Below, one piece after another: positions 1-19,900 of a stretch of 64,000 nucleotides of DNA; the first letter of the stretch is position 1, and every line of letters starts with the position of its first letter. The stretch lies in assembly GCA_963082975.1 (NCBI GenBank), contig OY720345.1:57642528-57706527 (forward strand). Direction: 5' to 3'. A program made the translations under genes and the position numbers. Below the pieces are notes generated by a model, which had not been told where the DNA came from, searched no databases, and saw only the letters and a program-made list of their open reading frames with translations. The stretch comes from Labia minor (lineage: Eukaryota > Arthropoda > Insecta > Dermaptera > Spongiphoridae).

Positions 1-457
1 TAATATATATGTAAGACCAGGCTGTGACGTCATATAATTTTAAATTAAGAAAAAACTAAAAAAGATGATTTTTCTCGAGGATAAAACCAATACAAAGTGC
101 ATGATTCGTGGTGATATGTAAAAATTCTCCTCATGTGAAATTTAGTGTGAAAATAACCCTTCCCTTCCTATCGTCGATCGCTAATACTACCACTTTCGGT
201 TTCCGGATTTGCACCAAAAGTTGATCAATTCATCATACTGATGTATTAAGTAAATATACCAAATTTCATCAAAATCCGTTGAGCCGTTCAAGCTGTACAC
301 ATCTATACGGACGGACGGACGGACAGACATCATGCTAAAAATACTTTTTTCTGTTAAGAAAATGCATGATTCGTGGAGATGTGTAAAAATCTCCACATGT
401 GAAATTTGGTGTGTGTGAAAACAATACCTCCCTTTACTATAGTCGGTCGGTAAAAAT
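1..457 (-). repeat. Helentron-like repeat, family B, copy 1 (cut by window edge)
   Basis: On the minus strand this starts after a T run with ACCGACCGAC, the 5' subterminal repeat of family B. It contains a central GGAC tetranucleotide microsatellite (about 309-330) and runs off the window start. It matches the copy at 53557-54172 over almost its whole length, in opposite orientation. An open frame across 187-468 is repeat-derived and not a gene. Family assignment rests on the more complete copy at 53.6 kb. Confidence 0.75.
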
Positions 458-2256
458 ATTTTACCCATAAATACTCTGAATTATTAGTTTTATATAATAT
501 TTATGTTTTGTTATTTATTTGAGATGATATTAGAGCTTCATAGTAAAATTTTTGAAAAAATAATTTATTCTTGATTTTTTAAGTCAGGCTCTTCAAAATG
601 ATTTAGAACAATCTATTTTTGTAAGTTTGAGTTAGAGATATGAACCAAATAGCAGTTTTTTTTTATCTTGAAAAGGACGGGAGTTTTGAATAGGATACTT
701 TTGTAGAAATAAAATAGTTTCCAATAAATATATCTGAAAATCCAAGAATGAGGCATCAAACTTCACAAAGTTTAGGAAAAAATTATAACGATATACAATT
801 GAAAGATAATAAAATGTAATAATTAAAGTTCTAAAATAAGTGAAATGGCTACATTTTCAAAATCCTTAAGCAAAAAATATACGTCTTTATTTTTATATCT
901 TCAGTTGATGAACATTCAAAAGCGTACTATTTAATAGAAAAAAATCTGATTAGGGAGTATTTCTGGTATCGTTCGATGATATTGCCCTACCCAGAGAGTA
1001 GTGATAATAGAAATTAAATGGTTATAACGTGATTAAATTGTAATAAACTAATAAAATACTGTTTTTATTATATATACTTTTCGTAAAATTATGATTTCAT
1101 TCGCTTTCTAAAATGTTACATCCTGCCCCAAAGTGGCATCCATCCCTTGTTTTGATCCTAGGTTGACGATATTTTCACATTCATATTTCAAAAGCACTTT
1201 TATATTCATTTCAATGAGGATATTCGACTAAACCCTTAAATATACAATAGGTAATGAAAAAACATTAAACGTTGCAAGAATATTATGACTAGTTACAATA
1301 ATGACACAATGTTTGGGAAAACTGGAAAACATGGCGGAAAATGTGATATGTTTTTAATTTACTAGTTTCAAATAATAATAAAAAAATTTACAAATCCATG
1401 AAAAATTAAAATTAAATATAAAAGAACTTAATTTTTTTTAAAAAATTTTCAAAATATATTTTATTTTAAATTTTATAAAGTATTTAATATAGGAATATAA
1501 GCTATTTTAAATTTAAATATTACATAACACTTTATAATAATAATTTATTAGTTTAATAATTATTCAAATCAAATAAATAGAAATCCAATAATAGTGTTTA
1601 TTTTTATCAAGTATAAATAAAAAGAAAAATGATATTATATATATTTATTTTTTAAATTGTTTGAATTAAAACCAAGTTTTAAGTAAATTAAAAAAAAATA
1701 ATGAAATTTAAAAACTAATAAAAATAGTTTTTTAATAAAAAAGTGTACAGGCAATATGCTATACATTAAAAAAAAAGAAAGATGAAATGCAAGAAGAATA
1801 AACAAAGGTCAGTATATCATTATAACATATTTTTCATTTCTATTTGATTTAAAAAATAACAATTTCATTGTGATTAGTGATAGTAGTCAAAAATTTAAAT
1901 TTACCTTAATTACAAAAATATTTCCGTTATTTTACACTATTTTTATATTAAATTCGCTAATAAAAATATTCATAAGCGCATATTCAATGATATAATAGTA
2001 AATTTTTTGTAAATAGTTGTAATTGTGTATAAACTACTTAATAATCATATACATATTCTATATGAAAAAATATATTATATATAAGTATTATTTATGTTTA
2101 TTAAATGATATGACAGTTTATAAAATTAATGAGTTAAGTAAGCCATCACCAAAGTTTTGGTAAATGTTAACTTTGAAGTTGTTTTCAATCAACTTCTTAG
2201 AACATATTGTTTTGATTTTTCAAATTTTAATCCACATTACACAAAAATTCACAATT
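458..2256. other. AT-rich sequence downstream of the MIER1-like gene
   Basis: Very AT-rich sequence below the stop codon of the MIER1-like gene. It should include that gene's 3' UTR and polyadenylation site, since many minus-strand AATAAA-type motifs are present, but no single site can be chosen. I see no coding exon. Confidence 0.5.
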
Positions 2257-6955
<4,699 letters not shown>

Positions 6956-6959
<4 letters not shown>

Positions 6960-6979
6960 CTGGGAAATAGTCTAATCAT
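6956..6979 (-). promoter_or_regulatory. uORF overlapping the MIER1-like start codon
   Basis: In the predicted 5' UTR an ATG at 6979-6977 opens a 7-codon frame. Its TGA (6958-6956) overlaps the main ATG in an ATGA arrangement. This geometry allows termination-reinitiation or start-site competition. Function is inferred. Confidence 0.5.
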
Positions 6980-7073
6980 GACTATTTCTCTAAAAAAAAT
7001 AAAATAAAAATGTTATTAAAAATAGAGAAAAAAACTTAATAATGTTTAATATAAAGTTAAAGTTTACTTACTT

Positions 7074-7133
7074 TTGATCTTTTTCTATTATGTCTATATT
7101 TGTATTATGCTGTCAAAGTTGAAAATTTATTTT
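7074..7133 (-). other. Probable non-coding 5' exon of the MIER1-like gene
   Basis: A strong donor, AAAA/GTAAGTAAAC, lies at 7073-7074 on the minus strand. A T-rich acceptor follows at about 6991, just before the coding start. This implies a 5' UTR intron at about 6991-7073. The upstream boundary is a guess. Confidence 0.5.
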
Positions 7134-10100
7134 CCTAGAAGTATATAATATAAAGAAAATATAACCTATTAAATCATATAATTATTAAACAACATAAAAT
7201 TAAACTACAATTTTATTGCTTTTATTTTATTGAAAATTAATAAAAAAATATTTATTTCGATTTTAATTAGATTACTTGATAAAAAGACAATAGAAATTTA
7301 AATTGAATTTTATACAAATAAACAACTGAATAGAATACATTAAATAAATTTATTAAGAACATTTGAAATGCAGTAAAAGAGATGTTAAATAAATAGGAAA
7401 CATGAATTATTATGAGATATTTTAAAATTATCTTTAATAATGTTATTTTTAAGTTAATTACCTTTACAAGATAAATCAAATGGCGTCTATAAAAATTTTA
7501 GGTAAGCCAAATAACTATCAAACAGTGGCCATTTTAAAAAGTTAAAATATGGTGGTAAATTTAAATATCAATTGTATTATTCTAATATTAAAATAAAAAC
7601 TTACATACATACATACTTAAATACTAGTAATAAATTATTAATTTATTACGTTAAAAATATCGACAAGTATATTACAAATATATTTATTCCTTTATTATTG
7701 ATTTTAAGGTTAAGAAAAAATAATCACCTTAATTCTAACTAATAATGAAGTAAGTGATATATTTAGTAAAAAAAGAAGATGAAATAAATTATTTTAATAT
7801 GACCTGAATCCTTAGAAAAAGTTTTATTCTCAGGAAATTTAATAATTATTTACAACGGGCTGGTATATAATCTTTATAATAGTCATTGTTGATTTCAAAT
7901 TTAAAACCAGTTATCAATTATTAACTTCGACATAATTCTAATAATTATGGTGCTTAATTCGACTATCTCGTTGAATCTTTCCTTTCATATATATTCTTTA
8001 AAACCTACTTTTTATAAATAAGTTTACGCTTTTAATATTTATTTGTGTTGTCATTTAACCCTATATTTTAATAAATATTATACTTTTAACTGAATGATAG
8101 AGTCCGTGTTATCAATTTCTCATAGATCTTATTTCAGTATCATGATTAAAGAAATACAATTTTATAATTAAACTCAATAGCTAACTAACTAGATATTATA
8201 TATCAAACTTTAAATAGCTTATTCTATTACTCTTTATTATATTTATTCAAATTTCGTAATAAGATAGCGATATTAATATTATCCGTATTTATTATGAAAA
8301 ATAATCTTTGGGTAAATGAATAAATATAATTAAATCAAATTATTAATCTATCATTTAAATTATTTTTCTTAAATTGGTGTGAATTTTATCTAGACGTTCT
8401 TAAATTTAATTGATTTAAGGTTAAATATTTAATTTAGTAGATAAGTATTTTAATTTATGAATTAGATATTAATTTATATTATAATATACTTTAGTATTTG
8501 GGTGATTTAAAGAGTTATAAATATAAAAATAATTTTTTAAAGGATATCAGTTATTTTTCTTCATATACAAAAATTTAATTAAGATTTAAAAAAATTTTGA
8601 GGTTTATTATAATTAAAATTTATTAACATAAAACGTCGAACAAGTATTCTTAAAAAATAAATTTTATATATAGTGTGGGCAATAGTTATAGTTCTTTAAT
8701 TAATATTTTCTGCATTTCTACAAGTATATATATTGTAGCTAAATTTTAATTTTTTTAAATTAAATATCCAAAATATATTTTTCAAATAATTAAAAAAAAA
8801 AAAAACTAAATAAAAAACATCAACCGAAAGAATATTTTAAATTTTTTACTAGAATTTTTATTTTTACAGATATTTAAAACAAATATTATGAAACATTAGA
8901 TGAAAGTTCAAATGGAATTTCAATATAATAATATAAATATATTTAAAATTTAAATAATTTATAACAAACAAACCTTAATGATTTAAATGTATATGCGTGT
9001 ATGTGTATGACAAATTACATATAAATGTAATAATCTGTATATAATTAAAAAAAATAAAAGTTTCTTTTTCTAATATAACAAAAAATACAAAAAAAAAAAG
9101 AGTAATTTAAATTTGGAAAAACGATTTGTTATCCATTCAATTTAATATATAAAATATTTATATATAATACAAATATGGAAATAAAAGATAATATTTGATA
9201 AAATATTTCCAATTTGTTTTTAATTCATTAGAATAAATAAATTAATATAAAAAACGAACAAGTTTAAAAAAATTTTCAATTATAACAAACGAAAAAATGT
9301 TAACAGACAAGAGATATACACTGCCTTAAATTTTATAAATACAAAAAAAAGAGAGAAAAATAAATGCAATAATTTTATTACTAAACGTTTCAATAATTTT
9401 TTTTTTAACATTTTACAATATTTCTTACAAAATTTTTTTTATATTTATAAAACAATATGAAATGAAAATTAAATGAAGCACATTAAAATATGAAGATGCG
9501 AATGTGAATATCCAAGAGATTGATGCTTGGATCAATGGATATCAATGATGATGGATTTGTTGCAATGAAGGATGTCCGAAACTCAATACATATGGTTCAA
9601 TAAGTTTGTGTTTTTTGTCTTTAAATTTATTCATTTAGAAATTTTATGAATATATTATTCCCATCCTATAAGTCCAAATGGAGTTTATATTAATGATTTT
9701 TTTTTTAAAATAACTTAATATAAAACATTACAAAAATTAAAAGTTATATTTATAATCTTATTATTTTTGTTTATATATATATATATATATTAATTTTCTC
9801 TACGAAAGAGAAAAAAAAGAGTAGGGGATGTAAATAAATATTAAACGAAATGTTTAACATGTTATTATATAAATAAAACTTTAATTATTCATGAAGATAT
9901 GAAATCCATGTTTCAATGGAGAATAATAATTTTATGTTGGTTTGGGTGAATGAAATTGCTAGGGAATCAAATGAATGGAACCATTGTACATTTAGCGGCA
10001 TTGCGCTATGGGAAAAGGGCGGCGATCTCATAGATTAGAATAGAATGATTCATATTACACTATTTTGACAAAAATTACAATCAGATTGCTTCATAAATTT

Positions 10101-10796
10101 CGTTTATATTTTCATCATTAATTGACGGAAATATAATAGATGATCTTTTTTTTTAATAATTTTAAATTTTTTAAGAAATAATAGTCCAATTTAAAATTCT
10201 AAAGTAGATTTAACGGATTAATTTACAAATCCTGAGGAACCAATATTTACAAGAAATATATTTATTATTATGAGTCCATTTAGCAGAGATGAGTTGAGAT
10301 AAAAGTTTCATTGTGCCTTCTTTTTTTGACAAGATTTATTTAACACTTGTTATCAAGTTGGATGATGATTTGTTTATTGATTCAACAAAAGGCATAAACA
10401 AAATATATACAAGTTATAAATAGTGTTTTAATTACACTTTTATTTGAATAAATATGTTTTTTTTTCATTTAAATAATTGCACATTTAATCTAAAAACCTC
10501 TCTCCGCTGGGAAAATAACATTAGAATGTTTTATTAGAAAATAATAAAAGGAAAAGGAAACTGTGAGAAGGAAGAAAGAGAATGTTCTTCCCCAAACCAA
10601 AATCCTTTAGAACAGATTGATGTCTATTGAGCCAAGCTCCGGCCAAACTGACCACCATATATTTTGTGACTTGAATAAATTACAGACATATATATGTCAC
10701 TCAGTCCAGTGAGGCAATGTTTCAATGTTCCTTAAAAGCACTCACTCATTTCCTAAAGTTATATGTACAAAATGAATCGATGGCGGGAGACACGGG
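7134..10796. other. Intergenic spacer and ARID2 3' UTR
   Basis: AT-rich sequence between the ARID2 stop and the MIER1-like 5' end. The part near 10500-10796 is more mixed in composition and is probably ARID2 3' UTR. A small GC-richer patch lies near 9985-10040. I find no exon, RNA gene or clear transposon. Confidence 0.5.
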
Positions 10797-10911
10797 TCAC
10801 CTCTGATTATTTGTTTGGTTCATGTCAAACAAAACCTGTGCGATCGTTCTCGAAGATTCAACATTACTCAATGCTACTGACGCGAGATGCGGTTCATAAC
10901 CGCGAAGGAGC
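10797..10911 (-). CDS. ARID2: ARID2 last exon
   Basis: The acceptor is TTTGTAG/G. It encodes LLRGYEPHLASVALSNVESS and ends QTNNQR then TGA at 10799-10797. It aligns with the conserved ARID2 C-terminus. A plus-strand frame over the same bases is a shadow. Confidence 0.93.
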
Positions 10912-13900
10912 CTACAAAGAAAAAGATAGAGAATTTCCTTTAAAATTTGTATTAACTAATATACAACATAAATGTAAGTCAAACAAAGAAATTTTTCATT
11001 AAATTAATACAACAAACTTTATTAATATAAAAATGAATAATAGCTGGTGAATTATAAATTGTAATACTGCAAATAATATAAAATAAAAAATAATAAATAA
11101 TAAAAAATAAGTGTTTTATAATTTTTTATGTTAATATAGTACCTGCGTCCATTTGTGGAATAGATGACTAGGTTTCTTAAAATCAATGACGAAGTAAGTC
11201 GAATACTTTTAGTAACAGGCCCTTCATTATCGTCCTAAAACAAAAATTAATTTATAATTGATTTTTGAAAAATACAAATTTTGAAAAAAGCATCACGGGC
11301 CACACCATGCTGTTTCAAAAACATGCCACAGATGAACAACACTAGACAAAAACTAAACATAAAAATCTATATCTATATCTATATATATATATATATATAT
11401 CAAAACAAATTTACAATCATATCAAGAAATAAACAAATTTAATCATTTTAAAACAATATAAAATACACAAATAAACACAATATAATTAAATAATATATAG
11501 ATATTTAAAAATAATTGAAATAATAAAAAAAGAAAAGAAAATAAAGATTAAAAAAAAAAAAATTTCTAACAAATCTTTTAACAGAAAAATATTTAAGTTT
11601 TTCCAAATGTTCTATGATTTTTTCAAATAAATATAAATATTTAAATTTTTAATATTGTCGTCAATAAAATAAAAGTTATGATAAGTACAGAGAGAGTGAT
11701 AAAATATTTAAATGCTTTATTTTATAAAATCAGAAGATATTACTTTGGATAAACTAAACAAAACTAATCTATTTCTAATTGAATATTTTCTAAAACTTAT
11801 TTTTCTCCTGAAAGCTAAACCATAGTAATAGCTTCTTGTTGCAAAAGTTAAAGTATCTGGAAAAAATACTTGACTCTCTCTATAAAATTAGAAAAATACA
11901 ATTCTATAGATAATAATATTTTTTTAAAGATATTAGTAAATAATGTGATGAAAAAGGCATGTGATGTTAATGGAAATAATTTTTAAAAAATATATGTATA
12001 ATTAATAAATGATTTATCTATTAGTTTATTTTAGAAATTTATATATCAAAATTATAGAGGTGATTGTTTTGTTTTTTTTTTAAAAAGAAAAATTTGTTAA
12101 ATTTAAATGGGAATATTTTTTCAATTTATAAGGTTTCTAAAAATATTAATTATATTCTTAGTAAATTATTACTGAAATGAATATGAATATATATGATAAG
12201 TTATGAATGATAAGTTTTTGTGATAAATAAAATTTGAGTAATTTAAAACTATAACAAATAAGCTATTGTAATTTTTAAAAGTTGTTTTATTTTTATTGCA
12301 ATTGGCTTATATAAAATAAAATTATGTTTTCTATAAGTTGTTTTAAGAAGAGAAATACATATATTTAATAAAAAATAAATTTCAACAGTAAATTTAGAAA
12401 CAAATAATCTTAAGAAAATAAAAAAAGAAATACAGAATTTAAAAAGCACACATAAAAAAAAAAAAAAATTGCACACATGAATCACATGCAAAACCTTTAT
12501 ATACCTTATCAGCAGGAGCGACTGTCGTCCTCACTGGGGCCGGCTTGGGGGCCCTCTGTACAACAACCAAAAATTCTATAAAGCCTTGTTTTATATTTTT
12601 TTAAGAAAGATGTAATATTTAAATATTATCCATTATTTAAAAAAAAAAAAAAATTGAGAGAGGAATAATAGAAAATAGTAAAATAAGAATTGATCAAAAC
12701 ACCGAAATATTATTATTTTAGTTAGATATTTTGAATGTATTGAAAGTATAAATTTAATTAAATAAATACCTGAAGTTCTTTTGGGTTCACAAACTCGAGG
12801 GCATGTCTCTTAATAGCATGAAAGGCGGCGTTAGGCGCATAACCAGGATGCGGTGGTGGAGGTTGAGGTGGGGGAATTTCACTGCGTCCTGATTGAGACA
12901 GTTGACGACGCCTTACAGCCATCATTCGTAGTACCTCCAATTGAAATTTAAAATCACATCATTTTTAATCCATTTGTTCAATTTAAATAATATCAATTTG
13001 AAATTGGTAGTAAAATTAATACCTCATTGTTGCAATGACGATCAAAAAGATGAGTCATTAATGAAAATCGTTTTCTTTTCATTGCATCACATCGTTCCCA
13101 AAGACATTGGATTTCTTCCGACCCTGATGGACAGTGTGCTTCGCAAGCATGCATGTAAACCTGATTAGCAGATTTAAAACTCCTAAAAAATAAAAGATTC
13201 AATTTTTAAAAATTCTTTAATGGAATAAAGAGAATAATTGATTTTTATTAATTTTTTAAGCAAAATTTTATTTGTATAAAAGTTTAAATAGCTAGTTAAA
13301 AATAACATAAATATAATTCTTTGCAATGATTTTAAAATAGAGATAAAAATATTATCTAATTAATTAATTAATTTATAATTTAAATTAATAGATATCAAGA
13401 ATTAAAAATAAAATAATTTTAATTAAGAATTATCGTGAAAAACAATTGGAAATTACCTCATACACCCGCGCCACTCGCATAGGAACATAGCTTGATCAAC
13501 AGGACTGGCTTTGCTAGTGCCGGCGATTGGAGATACTGATTCGTTGTGACTGTTTGGTTTGTTAATTGCGACCATTACTTGGGTAGCTTGTGTTTGAGTC
13601 TGCACAGGGACTTTAGATGCAGTTTGGTTAATTAATGTTGAACATTTAGTTTGGGGCACAGATGGGGTCAATGAGGGCATGGACAAGGGTTTCGAAATTG
13701 TTTGTGTATTAATTGATGGAGAGGAAATAATTCTGGATACATCTTTCATTGAAGATACAATGGTACCCAGTGAAGAAGAGACTGCTACGAGTGGAGGTGG
13801 TTGTAAATTGGCCTCTCCCACGGACGGTATTGGTAGACTAGCGGCAGGGGCAGGAGATGGGCTAGCTGCAGGAGTGGGAACGGTGCTTACAGAAGGGGTT

Positions 13901-16900
13901 TGTAGCAGAGGCCTTGCAACCTGAGCGACCATAACAGGTTGACCTTGAGGGGTTACCATCATCTTTTGTTGGGCCTGACCCGGATTGGATGAAGTATTTG
14001 TTTGCGGTTGAAGAATGATAATGGTCTTGGCGGCGGTTCCTTGTTGTTGAGCTGTTTGAGCTACTAAAACTGTTTGTGTTTGTGGCTGAACCATTCCAGA
14101 GACAATGTACTGACCAGGTTGCTGAGGCGCCTGTTGAAGAATAAATTGTGCCGGCTTATTGGCTAAGGTGATTTGACCACCTGCTGAAATCAGAACTTGC
14201 TGATTGGTAGTAGGAATTTGTCCTTGAGATACAATAATTTGTCTAGGAGATGCAGTAGCAACAATAAGTTGTTGTTGCATAAGCATTTGTGGGGTTGTTG
14301 AAACAAGAGAAGCCGTACTAGTTTGAATAGAAGTGGATGTTGTTAACTGAGCTATCTGTAATTGTTGAGGTTGGCTTGCAACTTCCATTGAAGGAGTTTG
14401 AGGAATTTCTTCTTCATCTTCCAAAACAGAAGCAGCAAGTGCAGAGTATAGATTAGCAGCTGAAGATGAAGGGGCTTCAGTGATTTCATTTTCTGGACTG
14501 GCATTTCCATTTAGATGCGGTCGTTTAGCTTCAACTGTTTCAATTAATTCTGTTGAGGGTCGTTTTGTGCCGACTGGTGCAGGATTATCATTTACTGGTT
14601 CTGATTTGTTTAAATTATTAACTAATTCTTTTTCTTTATTACTTAGAACTTTTTCTAAATGATTTTCAACCAATTCTTTTCCTAGTACACCGTTAAGAAT
14701 AGGAGGGGGCTCTTTTTTATCACTTTTTTTCTCTAAAAGGTCTGCTAACATGAGAGTTTTGCAAGCAGCATTTTTTTGTTTATTAGCTTCATTAGAAACA
14801 GATGATTCTATATCTAAATTATGGGGAATACCATTTAGAAGAAGTCCTTCAAAACTAGTTAATGAATTTTCTCCATCTTCAGTAGAGGACACTGCAACAG
14901 AAGCTTCTCTTTGCCCTGAACTTGATGCTAATGAATTGTTTCCTGTGGAATCAGAATCTTCAATTTCAAGACGTGAAGGTAGCCTAGCACCAGAAATAGG
15001 GGCTAGTGGAGGAGGTGGAGGCTGAGGAGGCTCTCTTCTTCCAAGTGCACAACTATTCGCTTGCTCTTCCTGGGAACCATCCGTTTTTAGATCCTATAAA
15101 ATTATAAATAAGTTTAAAAAAGACACCTTTTTATTTCTAAATTAAGAATATTTATATATAAATTTTAAGTACCTGAATATGAATTGGAGTTTTTGCACCA
15201 TTAATTCTGGAAATCCGTTGATGTCCAGTTAGTTTTGTAGCTGTATTTGCCTGACTTACAACAACTGGTGATGATCCCAATGTTATTTGGGACGTTGTAG
15301 TAACAATAGCAGCCGTTACAGCAACACTGGGAGGGGGACTGGCTATAGGTGATGGACTGGGTGATGTGATTCCTGATTTTGCTTGAACAATCACTGCAGT
15401 TGGTTTTTTGGCAGGGGATGCAGGAGGCGATAATTCTCCTAAAGGTGATTGATTCTGTTGGAGTTGTTGTTGTAGTAACCTTTGTTGTCGTTGAGTAACC
15501 TACAGTAATACATTGTAAATCAATTAGATAATATAATAAAATTAATTATTGCAAAATTTGACTGTATATAAGTTCTTTTTTCTGATACGATTGTATATAC
15601 CAGAAATTCAGAGAAAGCTTAATTAATGTGATAAGAATTTCACTTTACAATATCAGATTTTATGGATTGAATTGTTTAGTTTTAATTAGGATGTGTTTGT
15701 AATTCAATTAGTTTTATAAATTATGAAATGTCCTTCATAAACATAGAAAAATCCAATTTTATCTTAAAAGTAAGTCTTTGTTTTATATACAGTCAAAAAG
15801 GATAAATAGATCAATTTAATAAAGTTAATAAAAACAAATGGATTATGATTTTTCTTCAATTTCAATGTGAATTATAATAAAATGCAAATGTGTTAATTAA
15901 AATGCAAAATCGAACAATATTATTAAAAAAAAAACTTTCTATTAGTAAGTTAATATCACAATGTAAGTAATAAACCTAGAAATCATATCAGATATTAGTT
16001 GAAATAAAATTTGTAAATATACATTCTCCTAAAAAAAATAATATAGCAAAACTTTGATTATTAATTATAATTTTATAAATTCACAATTATAAATTATTTG
16101 GAAGCAAAAACAGATTATCTACTTTTCATACATTTCATGCTAATAATAATTTTAATTTCGTTACACACCATGATATTTCCAATAATAAGTGTTTCGTTGA
16201 ATTAAATTTATACTATTCTGAAATATTATTTTTGAAAGTTTTTTTTTTTTTTAAATTTTTAAATTATAATAGTAAAATTTAATTTTGAAGTTTTCAATTA
16301 AAATATATTAAAAATAATGAATGAACTTTGTGAAAATGGGGAAAAAAACTAAAATTAAATTATATAATTGATTTTTCCTCCTTCCAAGACGGTTTTTGAA
16401 AGAATTATGGTTTATTTTTTATTTTTGTTAATAATTCATAGAGAATTCATAAATATTTTCCTATGGTTTAATTATTGAGCCTCTATCTCTATTTAAAAAG
16501 AGTCGATATTTTTTCCATTTATAAATATAAAATATAGTTTTCAAGATAACCTTTATATATATAATAAAAATTCTTAATCAAAGGTGATATTTTTCTATTA
16601 AGTTGTTTTCTTTGATTCTAAAAATTTAACAATTTCGAATAGAATTCAAATTAAGTGTATTTTACGTTCCCGCCGGCTCCGTAATATTATTTTATGTGGT
16701 GGCATGAACCACCGGTGGTACATGGCGGCGGGAACGTGTTAAAGATATACTATCTATATTTAAATAAAATTTATAATATATATATAGATGATAAGAAATT
16801 GAAATGTTTAGGGTTGGTTGTTTACAAAGTTCATTAATTGACTGTTGATGAATTGTAAGTAATAGTAAAAGTGATGAAGAGTGCGTGAGTGCTTAGTTCC

Positions 16901-19900
16901 TACCTGGTTACTGTTGCCGGGACACAAAGGCACCATGCTCATGCAATCCCCGGTGGCTGCTGGGGTTACCTTGCTCGCCAGGAGGGACTTGATCAGGGAG
17001 GAGCTAGCGGAGCCTGAAGCGGCTGTGACCGCGGCTCCAGAAGGGGCCTGGCCCTCCTTGCCGCCGGCCAACGCCTGGCTCAGGTGGGGGTGCGCCATTA
17101 CCTTCACCGGACAAGACACCATGAGAACACACCCTTCCCATAAAACATAATATGTTTAATCAATTTGTTTGCATATATGAAATAAAAATATTACGAGATA
17201 ATTCCCCTACAGAATGAATTAATGGCATGTAACATTTTTTTTTAAACAAAAAATCTGACAATTCATTTTGGGTAATTTTTTTTTACAAATTGATTAAACA
17301 TAAAAAGCACAAACAACATAAAAAGCTATAGGATTTATTTATATAAATATTTTCTATAAAAATCAATAATATAAAATTGAAAAATTTACAAAGCAAAAAT
17401 ATAAATATAAAACAAATTTAATAAAAAAATTTTTTACTTAAAAATTAGGAGGAAAATTTATTTAAATTGAAATAGAATTTAAAAAAAAATTGTGATAATT
17501 TACAATATAATCTAATACTACTATCGAGAGAATAGAATAAAACACCATAAACATTTTAATTGTCATATGTGTCTAGGGAATTTGCAATCAAATTATAAAC
17601 AATGAATACATTTCCATAAACAAATGAAATGAAATAAAATAAAACAAAAAAAAAGAAAAACAACAGAAAAATATTATTAAATTACAGAAAAGGATGGCGA
17701 GGAGCCTTGGGGAATAAAGCATTAGAGAGTAAAGCCTGAGGGTTGTGAATTATCCAAGTGTAGGATTTGAGGGATGAAATGTGAGAAGCCGTCAATTCCC
17801 TAGACAGCCGATGACATGTTTTTTTTTTTAAAATAGGTACCTGGTTTGGAGGAGGTTCGCGTTTGGCAGGCGCACTCAACTGCGCCTTCAGGATGGACGG
17901 GAGAGCCTCCTCGCTAGTACCAGGGTTTTGGGCGGCGGACGGGAGCGGGTACGGTTTCTCGCGCACCTTGATACCTTCGTAGTAATTAATTGTAGTAGTT
18001 CCAGAAGTGTTATTATTAGCCGCATCACTTCCTGATGGATTCTTCACTGGATTCGGACCAACAGAACCTCCAAAAACCGATCTAAAAACAAAGAATTGTT
18101 TAAATATTTTCCATTTAGTTATTTTATCTTATTATACTATCAAAAATTGTATATTTATACATATATTTGTATACTTTTGAGATTAATTTATTAATTAACC
18201 GCTTGATGGATAATTTTTACAAAGAAAAATCGTTCTGTATTGGTTTCAGCTTCGGGAAAAATCACCTTCATTAGTTTTTTTTTAATTGAAATGTATATGA
18301 CGTCACTAACCACGTCATTCATATTTGTCTCTTGCCATTCTTTTTTAATTGAAATGATATTTTAAAAACAATTTTTCTCTTTAATTAATATTCATTTAAA
18401 ATGATAATTAAAGAATATCTTATTCAAAATAAATTATTGAATAAATATGATCTAATAGTATTAAATACAAATAGAAAAGCATAAATAAATAATTTTTTAA
18501 TTTATTTTTTTAATTATTAGTTAATATTTATTTTATTAATTAGTTAATATACTTATTAATTATTTTTTTTTCTCTAAAATATTTGAAATTTTTTAATCTG
18601 TTTTATCGTTTAATTTTTGGTTAATTTTTATTATTTATTATTATAATTTATTATTATTGAGGACCCCAAGTCCCATTCATTTAATCAGATTGATGCAATG
18701 ATGTAACATTTAATAATTGTAATAAATAATTAAAGAATTGAATATCAATATATTTTAAAGGTTTCATAGCTAGTGTTCCAGGTACTTATAATTAATACAA
18801 AGAGAATAAATACTATTTTAAAAAATTTGTAATAAAAAATATAGTAAATATTTTACCTGACACATCTAGGAAAATGAAGTGGAGCTATGACTCCTCGTCG
18901 ACCAATTTTTGCACACGCTGTTAAATAAAGTTTATACAGCTCTTGTTGCTCGATTCGAGATCCTGTCCCTAGTTCAATATTGGATCGCAACCAAGCAAGA
19001 ACAAATTGTTCATTTTCTTGGATTAACTAAAATAGATATATAAAAAAATATAAATAAATATATAATATATTTTATTATATATATAAAAAAAAGAATAAAA
19101 AATACCTGTTGTTGAGCATGTTGTTGTTGTTGTTGTTGTTGCTGCTGCTGTTGTTGTTGATTAAGATGTTGTATTTGAATTTGATTTGTCGTGGTGGTTA
19201 AGACTGGTGTAACAACAGAGGCGGGTTGGGGAGAAGACAATGCAGTAACTGCTGGAAAAAATTTAAAGAATTAATTATTGACTTAAATAAATTGAATTAT
19301 CTATTTTTTCATTTAATATAAACTGCTGTGCAAAATTATCGCATCACTTAAAATAAATAGTAATAAATACAATAAAGTTAAAATTGATTTCATATTAAAT
19401 TAATAAAACTTAATCATAAATAATAAATATTCAAATTAATAAGAATATCTTTATCTCTTAATTAATAACATTTAAAAAAAATATTACTTACATAAAAAGA
19501 AGAAAATTTAAAAAACGAAATGTAATTAAAATAAACTTATAAGAACCGATTAGTTTATAGGATTTTATTTCAATAAAAAATAATATTTAATTTAATTTAT
19601 TTTTGTTATTTGAGTATTTTATTATTTTATGTTTATCATTATGATATTTAGATTTTATAATACAAAGAATATTATTAAATAAATAACACTTTCCTTTATC
19701 CTATCGGTTGCATGCGTCGGGCGGTTCGGTTTACGCGCTGGGGGATCTTACCAGTTCCCTGAGGGGCTCATAACTTGTGGGCATATGGTTTGGCAACCAT
19801 GAGGTCCCGTGCCATATCTAGTATTGCTTCCACTTACTTGTACTAGATATCTTTCTGTTATCTTTCCTATCTGGCCTCCCTTGGCCAACTCTTGTTTCTT

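Noticed and set aside
187..468. 93-codon minus-strand frame at the window start
   Set aside because: It lies wholly in the family B repeat, and the same sequence recurs near 53.6 kb.
10763..11002. 79-codon plus-strand frame
   Set aside because: It overlaps the last ARID2 exon in antisense and continues into intron; no recognisable product.
13679..13924. Plus-strand open frames over the ARID2 long exon (also 14480-14662, 14750-15025, 16881-17150)
   Set aside because: They mirror minus-strand exons that keep frame across all junctions and match ARID2; the plus frames have no domain and no splice logic.
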